Part shown: one piece after another, positions 37,601 to 46,088 of the stretch
How positions within the stretch are numbered: the first letter of the stretch is position 1
How the letters are laid out: every line of letters starts with the position of its first letter
Assembly: GCA_944326545.1 (NCBI GenBank)
Contig: CALVEH010000001.1
Location: 259,422 to 323,421 of the forward strand
Reading direction: 5' to 3'
From: Candidatus Gastranaerophilales bacterium
GTDB lineage: Bacteria > Cyanobacteriota > Vampirovibrionia > Gastranaerophilales > Gastranaerophilaceae
DNA length: 64,000 nt
Made by a program: the position numbers and the translations under genes
Notes under the pieces: generated by a model
The model's database searches: none
What the model was told of the DNA's origin: nothing
What the model saw: only the letters and a program-made list of their open reading frames with translations

Positions 37601-38191
37601 TTTGATAAAGTATATTTTATCCGCTTCGGATGCTTCTTCATCAAGAAAACTTAGGCAAAGTTCTTTAACGTTTTCGTGATCTGTTTCGCTATATTTAGAA
37701 GGTGTTATGTCTAATTTTTGAGCATAAGGAATAAAATCTTCAATTGGATTCAAAATTTCAAGAGGATATGTGTAATATTCATCTCCATTTTTATCAAAAG
37801 TTAAATCTTCAGATGGGATGAATCCTAAGAAGCTTATGTCTTTTAATGTAGAGTCAAATTTTACAACAATGTAAGCTTGCGGTTTAATGTCATATTTTAC
37901 GTGAAGCTTTGGAACTGTAAATGTTGTGTCGTTGAATGTTACACGAACATCGAATCTGGCGTTGTTTGCATAAATGTCAGCTATTTCTACTTCTTTTGCA
38001 AAAACTGCTGAACGATATAGGCTGTGATTTGATAATGTTTTTAATCCGTTTGCATTTAAATATTTTGCTGTTGCATTAGCTGCAATACCAAGAGCGTAGG
38101 CTCTTTTTCTTAAGTACGTTTCATCAATTTTACTTGCGACAAACTTTGCATTATCAAGTACATCGTTGTCTATAGCCACATTTATACTCAT
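34661..38191 (-). CDS. Giant anti-sigma-like membrane protein with acidic repeats and TonB-C-like domain
   Basis: This 1176-residue protein combines several parts. Residues 1-175 form an unknown folded domain. At 179-205 a zf-HC2-like anti-sigma zinc motif appears (Cys179, HVATCPVC with His198, Cys202, Cys205). A very acidic, low-complexity region of about 700 residues follows and contains ten 18-residue repeats (446-625, EEVAEDNLQADLDAPIEL type). One membrane helix lies at about 984-1006 (LAVAGALITLLAIGGAAGGF), and the last 110 residues resemble a TonB C-terminal domain (SFEIAPDNTMKGIQVLESSG). Most of the chain should be cytoplasmic with only the end across the membrane. It is the first gene of the locus; its likely partner is the sigma-like protein just downstream. 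Confidence 0.7.
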   Translation of the reverse strand: MSINVAIDNDVLDNAKFVASKIDETYLRKRAYALGIAANATAKYLNANGLKTLSNHSLYRSAVFAKEVEIADIYANNARFDVRVTFNDTTFTVPKLHVKYDIKPQAYIVVKFDSTLKDISFLGFIPSEDLTFDKNGDEYYTYPLEILNPIEDFIPYAQKLDITPSKYSETDHENVKELCLSFLDEEASEADKIYFIKHVATCPVCRETFCDMNDFDDIVSQLKNYHELLNDSTLSVLSGNKKEVDQAVIANMAFVENAGEDLPDEEAIKLGGALPSASGALVSGEAASIIAQGALAAGAAEVVEEIGKELEPEILNLYDDQEEQQKEESSSEIEETLTDNNESLISEQEEIESLTEEDQEITPENNQTDVELSEQDNIALDDSNTEVENLVESDNLTEDDLEQLDEIDSINQESFDELNASIEAFASSPVEDLAETKEPLSEATDEEVTEDNLQADLETPIELEEVAEDNLQADLDSPIELEEVAEDNLQADLDAPIELEEVAEDNLQADLDSPVELEEVAEDNLQADLETHMEFEEVTEDNLQADLDAPIELEEVTEDNLQADLDTPMELEEVAEDNLQADLDAPMELEEIAEDNLQADLDTPMELEEVAEDNSQTNLDTNVELDDLHEEIKEEENDNINLEIENQELDNIEELNDDISLELEETTNDDTLNVSEDIILEEHNIEEDSFNNPNEQPETLEETSEQDLIGIESDKLNEDISEAKISLENNEPEDIHPIEEVEQLDELSDEILQENTTEKLSQNQEFEESQEADNSLEFEDLETIDELNEISELQEENNIPNDDATADFKIDEETTLEENRAEEFKENITTETNDYQDNNSTEFSSEVNTEFNEEQEISDMPPADEQTYFNENNTNSEQSQENSELQDLLDDDLLALLSDDDTQTQDNDSLNTQNSTEDLQEGIELTDEDYQQPESENPENGQTAENGEIENLFDEQNVPQDGEHVELDLSQEPMSAEAVKKTKKLAVAGALITLLAIGGAAGGFYMYQKNIAANNDSIDTAQDNQVFDFQNKGSEEEAADTSSAAVSQDINKSMTNSFSDKPAAISITKLSWQINEKLAVEPSVKEYLQTAGKNIQLNLQNDLANASDVAFNNSVKVSFEIAPDNTMKGIQVLESSGSDKIDAAITKSIKNTLKYVSVPKLKNYNSDYFLTLIINF
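36317..36856 (-). repeat. Ten-copy 54-base in-frame tandem repeat
   Basis: Ten adjacent units of exactly 54 bases encode EEVxEDNLQADLxxPxEL variants inside the anti-sigma-like gene. Units 1-9 are closely alike at the DNA level, with a few differing codons (T/A, D/E, S/A/T, I/M/V); the tenth (EDNSQTNLDTNVEL) is degenerate. This points to recent expansion by slippage or unequal recombination. Confidence 0.92.
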
Positions 38192-38380
38192 AAACTATCC
38201 TCTTATTTAATCCTCTAATTATATAGATTACAGTTCTTCAAAAAATATTCCAAAATAATTTAATGAATGTTATAATGTAACAAAATGTTTCATAATAAAT
38301 GGCATGGTTTGGCCATGTAGCAATAAAAAGTTTTCTGCAGTTTTATATAAACACAAGTGTGTAATAAAAGGAGTGTTAGC

Positions 38381-38785
38381 ATGTCAACAAGTTTTTCTAC
38401 CATTACGCCCATGAATCCGGCTACAATTTCTAAAAAACCGACATACGCTGTGAATACACCACAAGCTCAGCCGGCGGCAAGTACACCTATGAACGGACCG
38501 TATGATCAACCAACTAAGAAAAAAAGTCATTGGTTTAGAAATACAGTAATTGGTGCAGTTGTATTAGTAGCTGCTGCTACTGTATTAAGAGGCAAAGTCG
38601 GAATGTTTAAAGATTTTGATAAAGCTGCTCAATTAGGACAAGATGCAAAATTGCTTGAAAAGGCTGCTCATTATGGTAAAAAAGCAGTTGCAGAAGTGGG
38701 TGACTTTGTAATGACTTATGCCCAAAAAGCTTATGAATGGGGCAAAGGTCTATTTAACAAAGGTACTCAAGGTACAAATCCTTAA
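38381..38785 (+). CDS. Small single-pass membrane protein of unknown function
   Basis: With the ATG at 38381 (AAAAGGAG site; an upstream in-frame start at 38357 has none) the product has 134 residues. A Pro/Thr-rich N-terminus carrying FSTITPM leads into a lysine cluster (TKKKSH), a membrane helix (TVIGAVVLVAAATVL) and an amphipathic helical C-terminus (FVMTYAQKAYEWGKGLF). The TITPM tag, basic cluster and helix recur in the protein at 48307-50025. A TATAAT (38271-38276) lies about 105 bases upstream. Function unknown. Confidence 0.65.
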   Translation: MSTSFSTITPMNPATISKKPTYAVNTPQAQPAASTPMNGPYDQPTKKKSHWFRNTVIGAVVLVAAATVLRGKVGMFKDFDKAAQLGQDAKLLEKAAHYGKKAVAEVGDFVMTYAQKAYEWGKGLFNKGTQGTNP

Positions 38786-38810
38786 TAGGATAAAATTAAG
38801 TTAAGACTAA

Positions 38811-38844
38811 AATAAAACCCGATACTTTTGTATCGGGTTTTATT
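38811..38844 (+). terminator. Rho-independent terminator
   Basis: A 15-base-pair perfect stem (AATAAAACCCGATAC with its complement) with a TTTT loop runs into TTTTG. It lies between the small membrane protein gene and the convergent era gene, so it probably serves both. Confidence 0.85.
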
Positions 38845-38864
38845 TTGTATATTATGTTTTTATT

Positions 38865-39752
38865 CTAAACCCAATTTTCTAAATCAGGAGTCTTTTTTCT
38901 CCAATCTTTAGATACTTTTACATTAAGTTCTAAGAATACTTTTTTCTCAAGCATTTTTTCAAGCTCATATCTTGCTTGAGTTCCGATAGTTTTTAACATT
39001 TGGCCTTTTTTACCAATCATAATACCTTTTTGGCTATCGTGTTCTACGTGTATTGTTGCAGAAATTCTGTCTATATCTTCTTTTTCTTCGTATTTTTCGA
39101 TAAGAACAGCAACGCTGTGAGGAATTTCATCTTTTGTATTTAAAAGTATTTTTTCTCTAATTATTTCCTGAGCAATAGAACGCATACTTTCATCTGTTAA
39201 GTCATCTTCATCGTATATAGGTTGACCGCAAGGAAGTTTACGCATAATTGTAGAGATAAGCGTATCGATATTTCTACCTGTTTGAGCAGATATTCTTGCT
39301 GTTGGTAGGTTAACATCAAAAAGCGTTTTATATGTTAATACATTTTGTTCTTTTTTTATAGGGTCTTTTAATTTATCAACTTTGTTCAATACAATAATTA
39401 TTGGAATATCTGTTTTTTTTAGTAAATTTTCAACAATCCATTTATCGCCTGCACCTGCAGGTTCAGATGCATCTACTAAAAATAAAATTAAATCCGCATC
39501 AGGGATGGAGCATTTTGCCTCGTCCATAAGGAATTCACCGAGTTTATCCAGTGGTTTGTGGATTCCAGGGGTGTCAATAAAAACAATTTGACCTTCTTCG
39601 TTTGTATAAATGCCTTTTATTCTTTTTCTTGTTGTTTGTGCTTTGTCAGTTGCAATAACAATTTTTTGACCGATTACAGTATTGAGTAATGTTGATTTTC
39701 CTACATTAGGACGCCCAATAATAGCAACAAAACCTGATTTATATTCTTTCAT
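38865..39752 (-). CDS. era: GTPase Era
   Basis: Era is an essential GTPase that binds 16S rRNA during 30S maturation. The G1 motif GRPNVGKST, G3 DTPG, G4 NKVD and G5-like SAQTG are all present, with the Era-specific KAQTTRKRIKGI switch. The C-terminal KH domain shows IMIGKKGQMLKTIG. Its 295 residues are the expected length. Its ribosome site AAGGG lies inside a 14-base-pair stem-loop (39758-39807) that may also end prfA transcription. Confidence 0.97.
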   Translation of the reverse strand: MKEYKSGFVAIIGRPNVGKSTLLNTVIGQKIVIATDKAQTTRKRIKGIYTNEEGQIVFIDTPGIHKPLDKLGEFLMDEAKCSIPDADLILFLVDASEPAGAGDKWIVENLLKKTDIPIIIVLNKVDKLKDPIKKEQNVLTYKTLFDVNLPTARISAQTGRNIDTLISTIMRKLPCGQPIYDEDDLTDESMRSIAQEIIREKILLNTKDEIPHSVAVLIEKYEEKEDIDRISATIHVEHDSQKGIMIGKKGQMLKTIGTQARYELEKMLEKKVFLELNVKVSKDWRKKTPDLENWV

Positions 39753-39757
39753 AAATT

Positions 39758-39807
39758 AAACCCTTGTATGTAACAATAAGCAATTTACTATAAACATACA
39801 AGGGTTT
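39758..39807 (-). terminator. Strong stem-loop between prfA and era, covering the era ribosome site
   Basis: AAACCCTTGTATGT pairs over 14 bases with ACATACAAGGGTTT around a 22-base loop. It lies after prfA and is followed by only a short T-rich tail (TTTAATTT) before the era ATG. The AAGGG at 39761-39765 in the 3' arm is eight bases from that ATG, so folding would hide it. Confidence 0.65.
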
Positions 39808-39848
39808 AAATATACTAATTTAAATGTTTAATGATTTTTTATAAACGG

Positions 39849-40931
39849 TTAATTAATTTCTGCAAGTTTTTCGAGTTTGAGTTTTTGGTCGTGTTCCATC
39901 AAAAGATTGATTAACTCATCCAAATCACCGTCAATAACAGTCCAAACATTGAGGTTTTGTCCGATACGGTGGTCTGTTAAACGACCTTGAGGGAAATTGT
40001 ATGTTCTAATACGTTCAGAACGATCTCCTGTACCAACCTGTGAACGTCTAAGGTCAGTTATTTCTTGCATTTGCTTTTGTGTTTCGATGTCATATAATTT
40101 TGCTTTTAAAATCTGTAATGCACGTTCTTTGTTTTGAAGTTGAGAACGTTCTTCTGTACAGAAAATCATAATTCCTGAAGGTTTGTGGAACACACGAACA
40201 GCAGTTTCAACCTTGTTAACGTTTTGTCCGCCTGCACCGCCTGAACGAGCAGTAGAAATTTCTAAGTCATTAGGATTCAATTCAATTTCTACGTCATCAA
40301 CCTCAGGCATAACAGCAACTGTAGCTGTTGAAGTATGAACACGTCCTTGAGATTCTGTTTGTGGAACACGCTGTACACGGTGTACACCTGACTCGTATTT
40401 CAATTTAGAATAAATGCTATCGCCTTTAATTGAGATAATAACTTCAGATACACCGCCTGCCTCGCAATCTGTTTTACTCAATATTTGAGATTGCCAGCCT
40501 TGTTTGTCTGCGTAGCGAAGATACATTCTCATAAGGTCGCCGGCAAATATGTTAGCTTCGTCACCACCTGCGCCGCCTCTGATTTCAAGCATAATGTCCT
40601 TGTCGTCCATAGGGTCACGTGGCAAAAGTAAAACTTTCATTCTCTCTTCAAGCTCAAGATTTTTTGCTTCATTGGAATCTATTTCGCCATGAAGAAATTG
40701 TTTCATTTCAGGATCTGATTCTGATTTTAAAAGCTCTTTTGCATCTTCAATGGCGTCCATATTGTCTTTCCATTGATGATACACTTCAACGGTTTCTTCC
40801 ATAGCTTTTCTTTGTTTAGACAAATCTCTAAACTTTTCATAGTCAGCTATTACATCAGGGTCAGAGAGTATTGTTCCCAATTCAACATATTTTTCTTCTA
40901 TTTGAAGAATTTTATCTAACATATCTTTCAT
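39849..40931 (-). CDS. prfA: Peptide chain release factor 1
   Basis: RF1 reads UAA and UAG stop codons and triggers release. The catalytic [16 protein letters not shown] (GGQ loop) is clear. The stop-reading loop should be PxT-like near [22 protein letters not shown], where VHTST follows. The length of 360 residues is standard. The start ATG follows AGGAA by about nine bases; a second ATG four codons later (MLDKI) is possible. RF1 rather than RF2 is assigned because no RF2-type programmed frameshift is present and the length fits. Confidence 0.95.
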   Translation of the reverse strand: MKDMLDKILQIEEKYVELGTILSDPDVIADYEKFRDLSKQRKAMEETVEVYHQWKDNMDAIEDAKELLKSESDPEMKQFLHGEIDSNEAKNLELEERMKVLLLPRDPMDDKDIMLEIRGGAGGDEANIFAGDLMRMYLRYADKQGWQSQILSKTDCEAGGVSEVIISIKGDSIYSKLKYESGVHRVQRVPQTESQGRVHTSTATVAVMPEVDDVEIELNPNDLEISTARSGGAGGQNVNKVETAVRVFHKPSGIMIFCTEERSQLQNKERALQILKAKLYDIETQKQMQEITDLRRSQVGTGDRSERIRTYNFPQGRLTDHRIGQNLNVWTVIDGDLDELINLLMEHDQKLKLEKLAEIN

Positions 40932-41020
40932 AATGGCGTGTTCCTGTTCTTGCTTGTTATTTTATAATAACCCAAGCAAAATTTTTGTGGAAGTCTATTT
41001 GATGATATTGTTAGTATTAT

Positions 41021-43618
41021 TTAACTGTTTTTCTTAGATTCTTTTTCTTTGAGTTGTTTCATAGCTGCTGTCAGTGGCGACATAGCTTTATCGAAAGTTT
41101 CTCTGTAAAAATCTGTATTGATATTGAGTTTGTTTCCGAGTTCTAAAAGCAGTAATACAAATTTTCTGTCATAATCGCTGCTTATATCATCGATATTTGA
41201 AACAACATCTTCAAGAATTTCGTGTATTTTGTTAAAGTATGTATTTTGAGATTCAGAAGTGTCAATGTTTAACTCAAGAGCATCCACATATTTGAAAAGA
41301 TTCAAAACAGTTTCTATTCTGTGAATTTCAGGGTTTTTAGCTAACTCATACATTGCATCTGTCACTTTTTCCGTAAACACTGTATTAGCGAGTTTTTTAT
41401 CTAAAGAAACACCAAGCATTTTTGCTTCGTTATAAATATCTATAGCTTCTTGCAACTCGTGTTCGTGAATAGATTTTTTAGAGTATTCAATTTGTTTGTT
41501 AAATTCAACACCCAAAACGTATTTTGCTGCAATTTTAAACTCATCAGGCGGATTTAAGCCGAGGTTTTTAAAGTGGAATATAGAAGCTTTTCCGTCTTCG
41601 TAGATATCTTTATACAAGCCTGAGAATTTGCTTGTTTTACCTTGTATCATGATATTGAGGATTTTTCTTCTTTCTTCAATAAAGATATCTTTTAGTGTGT
41701 AATATTCTGTACCAAAGCTCTTATCCAAGCTTCTGATTATCTCTGTCAATGGATAATCCATAAATATTGCGGTTAAATTGCGCTTGATATCATTGCATTC
41801 TTCTGCAGAAGCAAACTCTTTTATTGCACAGTGGAAATCGCCACCAGAGTATTTTAAAAGAGCAAAAATCATATCGTATTTTTCTAGCGTAATTTGAGAT
41901 CTTACTTCAACACGACCAAGATACAAGCTGTTTTTGCCTTTTGATACAATCTTGTAGCTCAAACGTTTCATATCATAGCAATAGAATGATGTTTCATCCT
42001 CCATATCTTCTTCGTATAAAGAAGATATGGCCCATAAACTTACAATTTGCTTGATTGTTACAACAGAAGGTTTTACAAATTTTCTGTAAATATCAGCGCC
42101 TGAGCCAAATTCTTTTATGTTACTTTGTGCATTTGCAAGAATGTTAACAAATTCTGTTTCGTAGTCTTTTTCTGTAAAGCTTTTAGCAAGCTGCATAGCT
42201 CGAGCAGCATATTTCATAATCTGAGTTGTTTCAATGCCTGAGATATCAGCAAAGAACCAACCGCAACTTGTGTACATAAGCATAGCTTGTCTTTGCATTT
42301 CCAAAAGCTTCATTGCTGCAACTTTGTCGCTATCGTCACAATTTGGTTTAAGATTATTTCTTAAGAAGTTTTTGATTGACAATTCACTTCTGTCCAAAAT
42401 TACGTTGATATATTCATTACGAACATCCCAAGGATTTTTTGTGAAAAATTTCTTTCCGTATTTTTCATAAAGTTCAATCAAATTGTCTCTTAAATAATCA
42501 AGAGCTTCTCTTAACGGTCTTCTCCAGCGTTGGTTCCAACTTGGTTGTCCGCCTGTAGAACATCCGCAATCTTCTTTCCATCTGCCAACACCGTGGAAAC
42601 AACTCCAAGAAGAAGCTTGTTTTATGTCTACTTCATCGTGTACACCGTATTTTTCTAAGTATTCGCCATAGTTTGTTATAGTAAAGCCTTCTTCTTTTGC
42701 TTTTACTCTTAATACATAGGCAAGTGCCATATCACCAAATTTTGTATGGTGACCGTAACTTTCCCCATCTGTACCGATGTTTATAAGTTGTGCATAATTT
42801 CTTGTGTCTGAAACACCTTCTTTTAAACGAGCAACAAACTTATTGCCGTCTTGTAGAATATTGTCAAAGGCAACGGATTTTGAAATAGCTCCGTCATAGA
42901 AGAACAAATCAACAAACTTTTTAGGATTGTTTTTTATGAAATATCTGTATGGCTTTGCTGGGTCTATGTTTCCCCAACCTGCGTCAGTCCATTCTTTAGC
43001 GCCAATTTTTCTGTATTTTAAAGATTGATAAGGCGAAAGAATTGTGAATTTAATACCGTTATCAGCAAGAACTTCAAGTGTTTCATCATCAACTGCAGTT
43101 TCTGCAAGCCACATTCCTTCAGGCATTCTGCCGAATCTGTATTCAAAATCTCTTATGCCCCATTTAACTTGAGTTTCTTTATCTTTACGATTTGCCAAAG
43201 GCATAATCATATGGTTATAAACTTGTGCAATTGCGTTGCCGTGTCCTGAAAACTCAACACGACTAACAACATCTGCCTTTATAATCCTTTCATAAGTTTT
43301 TGGAGCGTGCTTTTCCATCCAAGAAAGTAATGTAGGGCCAAAGTTATAGCTCATTAACGAATAATTGTTTACAATATCAAGGACTTTATTTTTGGCATCA
43401 ACAATCCTTGATGCAGAGTTAGGATTGTAACATTCAAGATTAACTCTTTCATTCCAATCATGAAAAGGTAAAGCGCTGTCTTGTAATTCTATTGCTTCCA
43501 ACCAAGGGTTTTCTCTTGGTGGTTGGTAGAAATGTCCGTGAATTGTTAAATAAACTTTGTTTTTTTCTTCAGTTTTTTCAACTTTTTCAACTTTATTATT
43601 TTTTGTACTTGCACTCAT
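41021..43618 (-). CDS. Glycoside hydrolase family 57 protein with DUF3536 domain
   Basis: The 865-residue protein has a GH57 (alpha-amylase / 4-alpha-glucanotransferase family) catalytic barrel. Its N-terminus TIHGHFYQPPRENPWLEAIE is the family start, GMWLAETAVD holds the likely nucleophile Glu173, and GTDGESYGHHTKFG is the conserved DGE motif. The second half is a long helical region of the DUF3536 kind. GH57 enzymes act on alpha-glucans such as glycogen; this subgroup is usual in Cyanobacteria and relatives. No signal peptide is seen, so it is probably cytoplasmic and acts on stored glucan. Exact reaction unproved. Confidence 0.85.
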   Translation of the reverse strand: MSASTKNNKVEKVEKTEEKNKVYLTIHGHFYQPPRENPWLEAIELQDSALPFHDWNERVNLECYNPNSASRIVDAKNKVLDIVNNYSLMSYNFGPTLLSWMEKHAPKTYERIIKADVVSRVEFSGHGNAIAQVYNHMIMPLANRKDKETQVKWGIRDFEYRFGRMPEGMWLAETAVDDETLEVLADNGIKFTILSPYQSLKYRKIGAKEWTDAGWGNIDPAKPYRYFIKNNPKKFVDLFFYDGAISKSVAFDNILQDGNKFVARLKEGVSDTRNYAQLINIGTDGESYGHHTKFGDMALAYVLRVKAKEEGFTITNYGEYLEKYGVHDEVDIKQASSWSCFHGVGRWKEDCGCSTGGQPSWNQRWRRPLREALDYLRDNLIELYEKYGKKFFTKNPWDVRNEYINVILDRSELSIKNFLRNNLKPNCDDSDKVAAMKLLEMQRQAMLMYTSCGWFFADISGIETTQIMKYAARAMQLAKSFTEKDYETEFVNILANAQSNIKEFGSGADIYRKFVKPSVVTIKQIVSLWAISSLYEEDMEDETSFYCYDMKRLSYKIVSKGKNSLYLGRVEVRSQITLEKYDMIFALLKYSGGDFHCAIKEFASAEECNDIKRNLTAIFMDYPLTEIIRSLDKSFGTEYYTLKDIFIEERRKILNIMIQGKTSKFSGLYKDIYEDGKASIFHFKNLGLNPPDEFKIAAKYVLGVEFNKQIEYSKKSIHEHELQEAIDIYNEAKMLGVSLDKKLANTVFTEKVTDAMYELAKNPEIHRIETVLNLFKYVDALELNIDTSESQNTYFNKIHEILEDVVSNIDDISSDYDRKFVLLLLELGNKLNINTDFYRETFDKAMSPLTAAMKQLKEKESKKNS

Positions 43619-43660
43619 TTTCGTAACTCCGCAATTATCCTTTTGAGCTAATTTTTATAA

Positions 43661-44230
43661 CTATTTTGTTTCTTCTTTTTTCTTTTTAGTTAAAACAACT
43701 AATTTGTCTGTTTCAACCCAAGCATCTGTTAACGCGTCAGAAAATACTTTTCCGTAAACTTCTATAATATCTCCTGAATCAAGTTCAATAAATTTTTCTG
43801 CTTCGCTGCGTTTAATAAATATTTTCATTTCTGACAACGGTACAGTATGATCTGTCACATCATCTCTTTTAATCAAGAAAGAAATATATTTTTGCGAATC
43901 TCTAAATGCCGGTTTGTAGTCCAAACCTAAAGTAGAAAACTTATCAAAAGCTGCTCTGAATTTAATTTTTTTATTCAAATATGCTGAAGGGTTGTTCACC
44001 ACATTCAAAGAAGAAACCGCAACATACTCATTTGCGTTAGCTGGAGGTGTGTTATTTGCAACAGGCTTTTCTTCAGCTGCCTTAGCTGTTAAATCTAAGT
44101 TTACTTGAGCAGGTGCTTGAGGTTTTACTGTTTCAGTAACCGGTGCTTTTGCAGCAAAAGTAATCAAACTCCCTGCAAGAATAAGCCCCATTATTGATGT
44201 AACTATTACATTATTTTTAATATTTTTCAT
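43661..44230 (-). CDS. Exported protein of unknown function
   Basis: The 189-residue product has a signal peptide (VIVTSIMGLILAGSLITFAAKA), a Pro/Ala-rich linker to about residue 65 and a folded part of about 110 residues. The segment VVNNPSAYLNKKIKFRAAFDKF with IEVYGKVFSDALTDAWVETDKLV resembles a small OB-like barrel as in other envelope proteins. It ends in a lysine-rich tail (KKKKEETK). It sits 43 bases after the GH57 gene start, on the same strand, but no link in function is clear. Confidence 0.6.
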   Translation of the reverse strand: MKNIKNNVIVTSIMGLILAGSLITFAAKAPVTETVKPQAPAQVNLDLTAKAAEEKPVANNTPPANANEYVAVSSLNVVNNPSAYLNKKIKFRAAFDKFSTLGLDYKPAFRDSQKYISFLIKRDDVTDHTVPLSEMKIFIKRSEAEKFIELDSGDIIEVYGKVFSDALTDAWVETDKLVVLTKKKKEETK

Positions 44231-44298
44231 TGTTTCTATCCTAATTTCTCTAAATTAACAATTTTAATTCTATCATACATCATTAAATAAGTAATTGA

Positions 44299-45636
44299 TT
44301 AATTCACACTGTCCGGTTTACCGATTCTTAGATTTATAGCAAATAAAAATAAGAATAACGGTAATAACTGTAACATTAATCTGTCCATAGAATTTTGTAC
44401 TAACCAGTTAATATCGTGAGGTGAGAATAAATACACCATAAAATAGCCAATAGCGCTGAGTACAAAAATAACAATACTTAAGATGAATGGTATTTTGTTA
44501 TTTTCTTTTATTTTAAAACCTTTTATACACAATAAAACTAATACAATCAGCAGTGGAAATCTTAATAAAAACATTTTTATAAATGTCTTTATGATTACAA
44601 CATATCTGCTAAAATCAAACGCAAAATTGTATGTTTTTAATGCAACAAATCCTGCTATCAAGTCATTTGCTGCGTGAGACATATACTTGTACATTACTAT
44701 CAAAACGATTGGTACAATGGTTGTTAAAACAGTAAGACCAGCTTTTTTGAATTTTTTTGCAGATAAAAAATATCCCAAAACGGTCACTAAGTATACTGCA
44801 AAAAATAAAATGCCTTCATTTTTTGTCCAAGCACTCAATGCTGCAAATAGTACTGACAGAACAATATATGAAAATTTTTCTTTTCTAAAATATAAAAACA
44901 AACTGACTATAGCGGCTAAATACATATAAGCAAGCGGAATATCTGCACATTGGGCAGCTCCGTTTACAAGAAATATATCAAGTATCATAAACACTGATGT
45001 AACAGCTATTGCAACTTTTTCACTTTTAAAATAAGTGAGAGCTTGATACAAAAGATAAACAAGCCCAAAAGTAAAAAACAGGCCTATTGTTGCGTTAATT
45101 GCGTAATTTTCAATACCTGTGTAGCTCCACAACCTTGCTGTAACAGCAGGAATCATCATTGGGTAATCATTATGAGACATAAAATGTGGGAGTGAAAATA
45201 CGTTTTGCCATAATGGATTATTTTGGAACAAAAATTCTGCTTTTATGTTCCATATTCTAAAACCGTCCCAGCTGCCCATTGGGTTGTTTATAAAGTATTT
45301 AAGATAAATCAACACTGCATATAAATTCAATAAATAAAACCAATTGGACAGTTTTCTGAATTTATGTTTGCTCAAATCAGGTTTTTCTTCGTTGTAGTAC
45401 ATTAAAGCAAGTACAACAGCTACTGCGAGCTCAAACCATTTGAAATATTCAAAAGTGTTGAAATTAAAGCAAAGGAATAAAAAATACAAAATGGAATTTA
45501 TCCCAAACCCCAAAGGTATTGCAAACAATAACCTAAATCTCAATTCCATTTCTCTCTCGATTACAGAAACTGCAAAGTACCCCGTAAACAAGGTTATGAG
45601 TAATCCGAGTATAAATCCTAATATTGAGCCTGACAT
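44299..45636 (-). CDS. Polytopic membrane protein, probable GT-C-type glycosyltransferase
   Basis: The 445 residues contain about ten to twelve hydrophobic helices. The first large loop carries NNPMGSWDGFRIWNIKAEF and SHNDYPMMIPAVTARLW, with acidic and aromatic residues placed as in membrane-embedded, polyprenyl-linked sugar transferases (GT39/PMT-like superfamily, ArnT-like). The assignment is by topology and these loop motifs only. Its ATG overlaps the stop of the upstream single-pass protein by one base, so the two are probably made together. A pathway cannot be named. Confidence 0.6.
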   Translation of the reverse strand: MSGSILGFILGLLITLFTGYFAVSVIEREMELRFRLLFAIPLGFGINSILYFLFLCFNFNTFEYFKWFELAVAVVLALMYYNEEKPDLSKHKFRKLSNWFYLLNLYAVLIYLKYFINNPMGSWDGFRIWNIKAEFLFQNNPLWQNVFSLPHFMSHNDYPMMIPAVTARLWSYTGIENYAINATIGLFFTFGLVYLLYQALTYFKSEKVAIAVTSVFMILDIFLVNGAAQCADIPLAYMYLAAIVSLFLYFRKEKFSYIVLSVLFAALSAWTKNEGILFFAVYLVTVLGYFLSAKKFKKAGLTVLTTIVPIVLIVMYKYMSHAANDLIAGFVALKTYNFAFDFSRYVVIIKTFIKMFLLRFPLLIVLVLLCIKGFKIKENNKIPFILSIVIFVLSAIGYFMVYLFSPHDINWLVQNSMDRLMLQLLPLFLFLFAINLRIGKPDSVN

Positions 45637-46088
45637 TAGTCTTTTATCCTTTTATATAAATAAGTTCTATTATTAATTTTTTTGTAAGTCATAAAATTAT
45701 CAGGTGCTGTAATTTTTTGCGGAGTATATTCATAAGCACCTATGACATAATTTTCGAGTTTATCATTTTTCAAAATAGAAGGAACAATTGCGTACTGTGC
45801 CAAATAAAAATTACGGATTGAATCTTCGTAATCAAAAACACTACTTTCTTGAGTGTCAGAAACAAATCCTATCTTACCTTCATCTTGAAAATCTTTAACA
45901 CTAACTATTGTTGATTTGATATCTTTTACTTGGGAATAAAAAGAGTTGCTATTTAAATAATCAACAAACAACATAGTGAACGGAATCTGTACGATTAAAA
46001 ACAGGTATTTTAAATTCCATAAAATAAGCAATGCAAAAATTACACGGAAGATAAATCTGTCGGGGATTTTATGGAGTTTAAATATCAT
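45636..46088 (-). CDS. Single-pass membrane protein of unknown function
   Basis: The 150-residue product has a hydrophobic N-terminal region (residues 15-42, FRVIFALLILWNLKYLFLIVQIPF) and a soluble domain likely outside the membrane, with IVSVKDFQDEGKIGFVSDT and KYEY-like beta segments. It overlaps coaE by four bases upstream and the glycosyltransferase-like gene by one base downstream. The soluble part resembles the extracytoplasmic tail seen next to GT-C transferases (reading of a sugar donor or acceptor is a guess). No family was recognised. Confidence 0.55.
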   Translation of the reverse strand: MIFKLHKIPDRFIFRVIFALLILWNLKYLFLIVQIPFTMLFVDYLNSNSFYSQVKDIKSTIVSVKDFQDEGKIGFVSDTQESSVFDYEDSIRNFYLAQYAIVPSILKNDKLENYVIGAYEYTPQKITAPDNFMTYKKINNRTYLYKRIKD

